Origin: Phycisphaerae bacterium
GTDB taxonomy: Bacteria > Planctomycetota > Phycisphaerae > Sedimentisphaerales > Anaerobacaceae
DNA: 18,240 bases
Reading direction: 5' to 3'
NCBI GenBank assembly: GCA_030602845.1
Contig: JAUVYZ010000007.1
Coordinates: 1 to 18,240, forward strand
The translations under genes were made by a program, and so were the position numbers. Under the pieces are notes generated by a model. The model did not search any database and was not told the origin of the DNA. It saw only the letters and a list, made by a program, of their open reading frames with translations. Positions 14,287 to 18,240 of the stretch are shown piece by piece; position 1 is the stretch's first letter, and each line of letters starts with the position of its first letter.

Positions 14287-14988
14287 TTAGGCACAAAGTT
14301 TTTGTAAATCGTTTATACTTAATTTACCCAGTTGCGTCACAATTTTTTCAGCCACTGCCAATTGGTCGGCATCGTAGGAATTTGTTACGGCAATAGTGTG
14401 CATTCCTGCTGCTTTAGCGGCTTCCAGTCCCCAATGTGAATCTTCTACAACGATACATTGGTTTGGCAAAATAGGATTCTGGATTCCTGCTTCCGTAGGG
14501 GAGACCATTCTGTTGAGTTTTTGTAGAGTCAACAGGCACCCCTCCGGGTCTGGCTTGCCCTTTTTTACTTGCTCAGCGGAAACTATCACCTCAAAGAAAG
14601 GGCGCAGCCGCGCCTCTTCTAATATCAGTTCAATCTCCGCCAGCAGCGCCCCCGAACATATTGCCATCGGGACATTGTTTTGCTTGAGCATCTCCAGGAA
14701 GTCGCGCACGCCTTCGATTATCCTGCCTTCGGTTTTTGCCAGTTCTCCAAATATCCGGGTTTTTTGTTTTATGAGATTTTTGATTTGCTGACGGTCAAGC
14801 TGGAGTTGGCTTTTGTCGGTAACCAGCTTAAAGCACTCAAAGTCGGTCAGGCCGAGATAATCTTTGTAATAATCCTTTGTTGTTATCTCGATGCCGAATT
14901 GAGCTAACACGCGATTAAAGGAGCGAAGGTGCAAAATCTCGGAATCGGTTATTACCCCGTCGAAATCGAATATAACTGCTCGAAGCAT
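14287..14988 (-). CDS. HAD-superfamily phosphatase, beta-phosphoglucomutase-like
   Basis: A 233-residue HAD subfamily IA protein with a helical cap. Motif I is VIFDFDGVITDSE (Asp8, Asp10), motif II is AICSGA (Ser112), motif III is KKGKPDPEG (Lys145) and motif IV is VVEDSHWGLEAAKAAG (Glu182, Asp183). The start resembles beta-phosphoglucomutases and sugar-phosphate phosphatases, but the exact substrate cannot be told from sequence alone. All catalytic residues are in place. An insert-like loop at about 158-176 (LNRMVSPTEAGIQNPILPNQ) looks unusual. ATG 14988 lies directly next to an octanucleotide repeat tract that fills the gap from the four-helix-bundle gene, and no Shine-Dalgarno is evident, so translation may depend on coupling or another route. 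Confidence 0.88.
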   Translation of the reverse strand: MLRAVIFDFDGVITDSEILHLRSFNRVLAQFGIEITTKDYYKDYLGLTDFECFKLVTDKSQLQLDRQQIKNLIKQKTRIFGELAKTEGRIIEGVRDFLEMLKQNNVPMAICSGALLAEIELILEEARLRPFFEVIVSAEQVKKGKPDPEGCLLTLQKLNRMVSPTEAGIQNPILPNQCIVVEDSHWGLEAAKAAGMHTIAVTNSYDADQLAVAEKIVTQLGKLSINDLQKLCA

Positions 14989-14994
14989 GGTAGT

Positions 14995-15026
14995 GGATTA
15001 GTTAATTTGTTAATTAGTGGATTAGT
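14995..15026 (-). repeat. Octanucleotide word tract downstream of the four-helix-bundle gene
   Basis: On the + strand four 8-nt words follow in strict register: GGATTAGT, TAATTTGT, TAATTAGT, GGATTAGT; a partial GGTAGT precedes them. The first and last words are identical. In gene orientation the tract starts at the TAA stop of the four-helix-bundle gene (15022-15024) and ends at the HAD start. It is inverted relative to the tract at 15403-15434. Confidence 0.85.
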
Positions 15027-15381
15027 CTTTTTTAAGAAACCGAATATAGGAACTTATTCCTTTTGATAATCCTTCATATTCTTCATCGAGGTAAATAAAC
15101 ACTTTTTTGTCGATATACTTTAGCCCTGAAGTGACTCTCAGGTGACTTCTTGTTTCTTCACATTCCCCACGGGATGTATAAAGAACTCTTGTTTTATCAG
15201 CAAAATAATATCTGCCGTGTGCTTCGGCAATATTTGCAATAACTGAATTAGCTGAATCTCTCATTTGGCGGGATAGGCCATATTTTACTTCCTTTGGAAA
15301 TGCTGCTGTTATTTTGTAGATCTCCATTAGAAGTTCGTACCCCTTTTTCCATATATTCAACTCGTAAAATCCTTTAGCCAT
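15022..15381 (-). CDS. Four-helix-bundle protein (S23 / 23S rRNA intervening-sequence family, TIGR02436-like)
   Basis: A 119-residue, mostly helical basic protein. NIWKKGYELLMEIYKITAAF, then FPKEVKYGLSRQMRDSANSV and IANIAEAHGR are the conserved parts of the S23-type family; the later LYTSRGECEETRSHLRV helix also fits. In Leptospira and others such genes lie in intervening sequences of 23S rRNA, but most members are free-standing and of unknown function; related folds (Avd) serve diversity-generating retroelements, which are not seen here. ATG 15381 follows a GAGG at 15386-15389 (gene strand). Two inverted octamer repeat tracts flank it, and it sits alone between an acyl-CoA dehydrogenase and a phosphatase with no functional link, which suggests an inserted cassette. 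Confidence 0.88.
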   Translation of the reverse strand: MAKGFYELNIWKKGYELLMEIYKITAAFPKEVKYGLSRQMRDSANSVIANIAEAHGRYYFADKTRVLYTSRGECEETRSHLRVTSGLKYIDKKVFIYLDEEYEGLSKGISSYIRFLKKD

Positions 15382-15402
15382 CTTGCCTCTTAACCAACCA
15401 AT

Positions 15403-15434
15403 CTCTAATTCACTAATTCTCTAATTCACTAACC
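15403..15434 (-). repeat. Octanucleotide word tract upstream of the four-helix-bundle gene
   Basis: On the + strand: CTCTAATT, CACTAATT, CTCTAATT, CACTAACC, i.e. a 16-bp unit twice with 14 of 16 bases equal. Read on the gene strand this is GGTTAGTG then AATTAGAG and AATTAGTG words. It encodes the last residues (VSELEN) and the TAG stop (15413-15415) of the acyl-CoA dehydrogenase. Confidence 0.85.
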
Positions 15435-17221
15435 GGCCCGATGACAGTTTCATAATCGGTGAAGGTTGACTTGTCACCGGTGCAAATTAGTTCTGCTAAG
15501 GCCGCAATTTTGGGTGCGTTTTTGGTAATGTATCTGCGGGCGACCATTGCCTTGCGTTCTTTCATAGGAGTTGTCTCGCCGTTATCGGCGGTGCCGTCTC
15601 CAGCGGCGACTTCCATATCAACTTTTGTGCTTGCCTGGCCGCAGAGCAGATGGCCGTTAATCAAATCTATTGCAATATCGACTAATGCTCTGCCGTAAAG
15701 GTCCATATATTCGTTACCGTTTTCTTTTACAAAGGCAACCGACTTTTTCAATTGTTCTGCCCCTTCGACAAGTTTTTCGAGCAAGTCTTTTACTTCGGGT
15801 TGAAACTGTTGCTGAGTAAGCTCGGCAATAAATTTTCCCGCTGTTCCGCTGCAGACGCCGCGGACCGCAGCAACAATCTGCAGCTGGCTTGTCCCTTCGT
15901 AAATAGTCGTAATTCTGGCGTCGCGGGCGTGACGTTCACAGGCATAGTCCCGCATATAGCCGCTGCCGCCGAGGACCTGAATCGAATCGTAAGCGATTTT
16001 GTTACACATCTCGGAACAATAATATTTGCTCATCGGCGTCAGCATTGCCGCATATCTTTTGTATTTTCGCGAGTCATTCTTAAGCTGTTTGGCCTGGGCT
16101 TTATCTTCCGGCGGATTTGGCTCAAGCTGCCTGGCGTATCCGATTTCTATGTCCACTACGCGTGAAGTTTCGTACAGAAGTGCGCGACCGGCTTCGATAG
16201 CAATTTTCATATCGATGAGCATATCGCGAACGGCCGGCAGCTTTTCAATAGTAACTGCGAATTGTTTCCTGCTTGCAGCGTAATCGCGGGCAACGCGAAA
16301 AGCGGCTTCGGCAATACCGAGCGATTGGGCTGCAATGCCGATGCGGGCACCGTTCATTAAAACCATAACGTATGTTACCAGGCCGCGTTGACGTTCGCCG
16401 ATTATTTCACACGGCGTGTTGTCAAAGAATATTTCGCACGTTGGTGAGCCGTGGATACCCAGCTTCTCTTCCAGTCGGCGAATATGGACTGCGGGGCCTC
16501 TGTCGCAGACAAATAAACTCAGCCCCAAACCTTTGCTTCTGTCCGGCTCACTGCGAGCTAATACCAGCAGCACATCGCCGCAGCCGTTGGTTATGAACCG
16601 CTTTACACCGTGCAGGAACCAGTTGCCGCCGTCATCTTGAAATGCGCGGAGCTTGACCGCCTGCAAGTCGCTGCCGGCGTCCGGCTCTGTCAGTACCATC
16701 GCGCCGGTTACCTTGCCGGCACAAAAATCGTACAGGTATTTCTTTTTGATTTCTTCTGTCGCAAAAGCGTTGATTGTCTCGGCAATTCCCTGCAGGCCGA
16801 ATATGTTCATAAGTGCAGCATCTGCTCGCGATACAATCTCGATAGCCATCGAGTAAACAAGATTTGGAAAATTCAAGCCGCCGAACCGATGGGGCAGTGT
16901 AAAGCCCATAGCCTCCGCCTGGGCAAGTTTTTCGAGAGACTCGCTTGTCCCTTTTGCGTATGTAACTGAGCCGTCTTCGTTAAGAGTATTACCCTCGCGG
17001 TCAACATCTTCAGCTCGCGGAGCGATGAAATCTGCGCTTAACTGGCCAAGCGCATCCAGCACTAAACGATAATTCTGTATCGCCTCATCGGCATTGGCCG
17101 GCGCATAATCAAATTCGCCTGCAAACTTGAAATTTTCTTCGCAAACTGCCGCCAATTTGCCCAGGTCTATATGCCTGACCAAAAACTGTATATCATCATT
17201 ATCTCTGTAGTAATTTGCCAT
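15413..17221 (-). CDS. Acyl-CoA dehydrogenase with C-terminal extension
   Basis: A 602-residue FAD enzyme that oxidises an acyl-CoA and passes electrons to ETF. The middle has the family motifs GAMVLTEPDAGSDLQAVK (about 173-190), FITNGCGDVLLVLARS, and near the end of the core VLGGSGYMRDYACER and ARITTIYEGTSQLQ. Glu442 in IYEGTSQ is in the position of the catalytic base of medium-chain dehydrogenases. It is longer than the usual 380 residues because of an N-terminal extension (about 50 residues before the first core helix) and an extra C-terminal helical domain from about 460, as in the 600-residue subgroup. etfA lies 11 bases upstream, so the two are an operon. The acyl substrate is unknown. 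The last residues come from a repeat tract. Confidence 0.93.
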   Translation of the reverse strand: MANYYRDNDDIQFLVRHIDLGKLAAVCEENFKFAGEFDYAPANADEAIQNYRLVLDALGQLSADFIAPRAEDVDREGNTLNEDGSVTYAKGTSESLEKLAQAEAMGFTLPHRFGGLNFPNLVYSMAIEIVSRADAALMNIFGLQGIAETINAFATEEIKKKYLYDFCAGKVTGAMVLTEPDAGSDLQAVKLRAFQDDGGNWFLHGVKRFITNGCGDVLLVLARSEPDRSKGLGLSLFVCDRGPAVHIRRLEEKLGIHGSPTCEIFFDNTPCEIIGERQRGLVTYVMVLMNGARIGIAAQSLGIAEAAFRVARDYAASRKQFAVTIEKLPAVRDMLIDMKIAIEAGRALLYETSRVVDIEIGYARQLEPNPPEDKAQAKQLKNDSRKYKRYAAMLTPMSKYYCSEMCNKIAYDSIQVLGGSGYMRDYACERHARDARITTIYEGTSQLQIVAAVRGVCSGTAGKFIAELTQQQFQPEVKDLLEKLVEGAEQLKKSVAFVKENGNEYMDLYGRALVDIAIDLINGHLLCGQASTKVDMEVAAGDGTADNGETTPMKERKAMVARRYITKNAPKIAALAELICTGDKSTFTDYETVIGPVSELEN

Positions 17222-17232
17222 TATCGAGCATC

Positions 17233-18240
17233 TTAACTTTTTTCTTTAATTGCCTTAATCATTTTGGGCACAACTTCATTCAAATCGCCGAGAATCTTAT
17301 AATGGGCGACACCGAATATCGGGGCGTCGGGGTCGTTATTGATTGCGATAATTTTCTGGCTCTGGGACATTCCGGCCTGGTGCTGAATTGCGCCGCTGAT
17401 TCCAACCGCTATATACAGGTTTGGCCTAACCGTTGTCCCCGTTTGCCCGACTTGATGGTCGCCGTCGATGAAGCCCAGGTCAACCGCTGCTCTGGTAGCT
17501 GCCGGCGCCGCACCGAGGCAGTTTGCCATGTCCCAGATGAGTTTGAAATTGTCCTTACTGCCCACGCCTGCTCCGCCGGCTACGATTATCCTTGCTTGCT
17601 TGAGGTTGACTTTCTTTGGCCGTTTGTGTTCGGCGAGAATCTCCAACGGCAAATCCTGCTGTGAAAGTTCTGCTTTCTCTTCGATAATTTCACCTTCCCG
17701 GCTAACATCCGGCTCCGGCATCGGCATCACACCTTCGCGCACCGTCGCCATTTGAGGCCAGCGGTCGTAATTTATGATGGTAGCGATTATATTTCCGCCG
17801 AAGGCAGGACGTATCTGAAACAGCAGGTTCTTATGGAGCTGGCCGTCTTTTATGGTCGTGTGGTCGCCGATTTGCAAATCGGTGCAGTCAGCGGTAAGCC
17901 CTGCCTTCGCCGCGCTTGCAATTCGAGGCGCCAGGTCCCGCCCGGTGATTGTCGCTCCGTAAAGCACAATCTGCGGCTCATACTTGTGAACTAAATCGAA
18001 GATTGCTTTTGCATAGCTGTTTGTCTGGTAGTGCTCGAGCAGTGGATGCTCAACCAGATATACCTTATCAGCTCCGTAGTGTATTAACTTTGTCGCAAGG
18101 TCTTTGACATTGTCACCCAAAAGGGCGGCTGCCAGTTTTACGCCTAATGTATCAGCCAGACGCCGGGCCTTGCTCATCAGCTCAATCGGCGTATCCTCTA
18201 ACTGCCCGTTATGCTGCTCACCAAAAACCCAGACTTCACC
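17233..18240 (-). CDS. etfA: Electron transfer flavoprotein alpha subunit, 5' end outside the window
   Basis: The frame stays open past the ATG at 18177 to the window edge and reads GEVWVFGEQHNGQLEDTPIE, which is a true ETF-alpha start region, so the gene begins beyond 18240. The N-terminal domain has YEPQIVLYGATITGRDLAPR. The C-terminal FAD domain has ARIIVAGGAGVGSKDNFKL, VGQTGTTVRPNLYIAVGIS and GAIQHQAGMSQSQKIIAI, followed by NNDPDAPIFGVAHYKI, the ETF-alpha signature. With ETF-beta (expected upstream, outside) it carries electrons from the acyl-CoA dehydrogenase encoded next to it to the respiratory chain, or to another partner if bifurcating. There is no iron-sulfur domain in the visible part. 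Confidence 0.95.
   Translation of the reverse strand, partial: GEVWVFGEQHNGQLEDTPIELMSKARRLADTLGVKLAAALLGDNVKDLATKLIHYGADKVYLVEHPLLEHYQTNSYAKAIFDLVHKYEPQIVLYGATITGRDLAPRIASAAKAGLTADCTDLQIGDHTTIKDGQLHKNLLFQIRPAFGGNIIATIINYDRWPQMATVREGVMPMPEPDVSREGEIIEEKAELSQQDLPLEILAEHKRPKKVNLKQARIIVAGGAGVGSKDNFKLIWDMANCLGAAPAATRAAVDLGFIDGDHQVGQTGTTVRPNLYIAVGISGAIQHQAGMSQSQKIIAINNDPDAPIFGVAHYKILGDLNEVVPKMIKAIKEKS

Noticed and set aside
15022..15381. Diversity-generating retroelement accessory protein (Avd)
   Set aside because: The fold is related, but there is no reverse transcriptase, template/variable repeat pair or target gene in the window; the sequence fits the S23-type family better.
14991..15434. CRISPR-like array
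   Set aside because: The repeats are 8-nt words without unique spacers of constant length, and there are no cas genes.

Overview
The window looks like chromosomal DNA from a Gram-negative, probably uncultivated bacterium. Overall gene style and content (KDO/LPS genes, a regulatory PTS, a large membrane spermidine-synthase-like fusion, an etfA/acyl-CoA dehydrogenase pair, a four-helix-bundle S23-type gene) suggest Planctomycetota, perhaps Phycisphaerae. That placement is an inference from gene style only. The standard genetic code fits every gene. No rRNA, tRNA, CRISPR array or prophage was seen.

Layout. 1-3415 (+): the 3' end of a DUF502 membrane-protein gene, then hpf, a PtsN-like EIIA, HPr and enzyme I. 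This is a phosphotransfer chain without any sugar permease, next to ribosome hibernation factor. 3482-6595 (+): a 1037-residue membrane protein with a spermidine-synthase-like domain and C-terminal TPRs. 6787-9039 (+): a DUF2344 protein followed by RNase E/G; the first lacks a normal start codon. 9220-13059 (+): kdsD, kdsC and a very long LptC/LptA-like protein, i.e. KDO supply and LPS export. 13078-14275: a REP-associated transposase (RAYT) gene between two inverted REP hairpins, a small four-TM protein and a third REP. 14287-18240 (-): etfA (partial), an acyl-CoA dehydrogenase, a four-helix-bundle gene and a HAD phosphatase.

In many Proteobacteria kdsD-kdsC-lptC-lptA-lptB-rpoN-hpf-ptsN-ptsH is one cluster. 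Here both ends are present, but in swapped order and about 6 kb apart, and neither lptB nor rpoN is in the window.

The most unusual signal is in the spacers. Four gene junctions carry tracts of 7-nucleotide words in strict 7-nt register (1622-1670, 7456-7504, 10205-10278, 14235-14255). The four-helix-bundle gene is bracketed by two inverted tracts of 8-nucleotide words (14995-15026 and 15403-15434). Several of these tracts supply the stop codon of the preceding gene. One contains a perfect inverted heptad, and one has an A-B-A'-B' arrangement with a covarying base pair. The four-helix-bundle gene plus its octamer flanks looks like a compact cassette, much as the RAYT plus its REPs does a kilobase away. 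These two gene-plus-dispersed-repeat units are the best candidates for an undescribed system.
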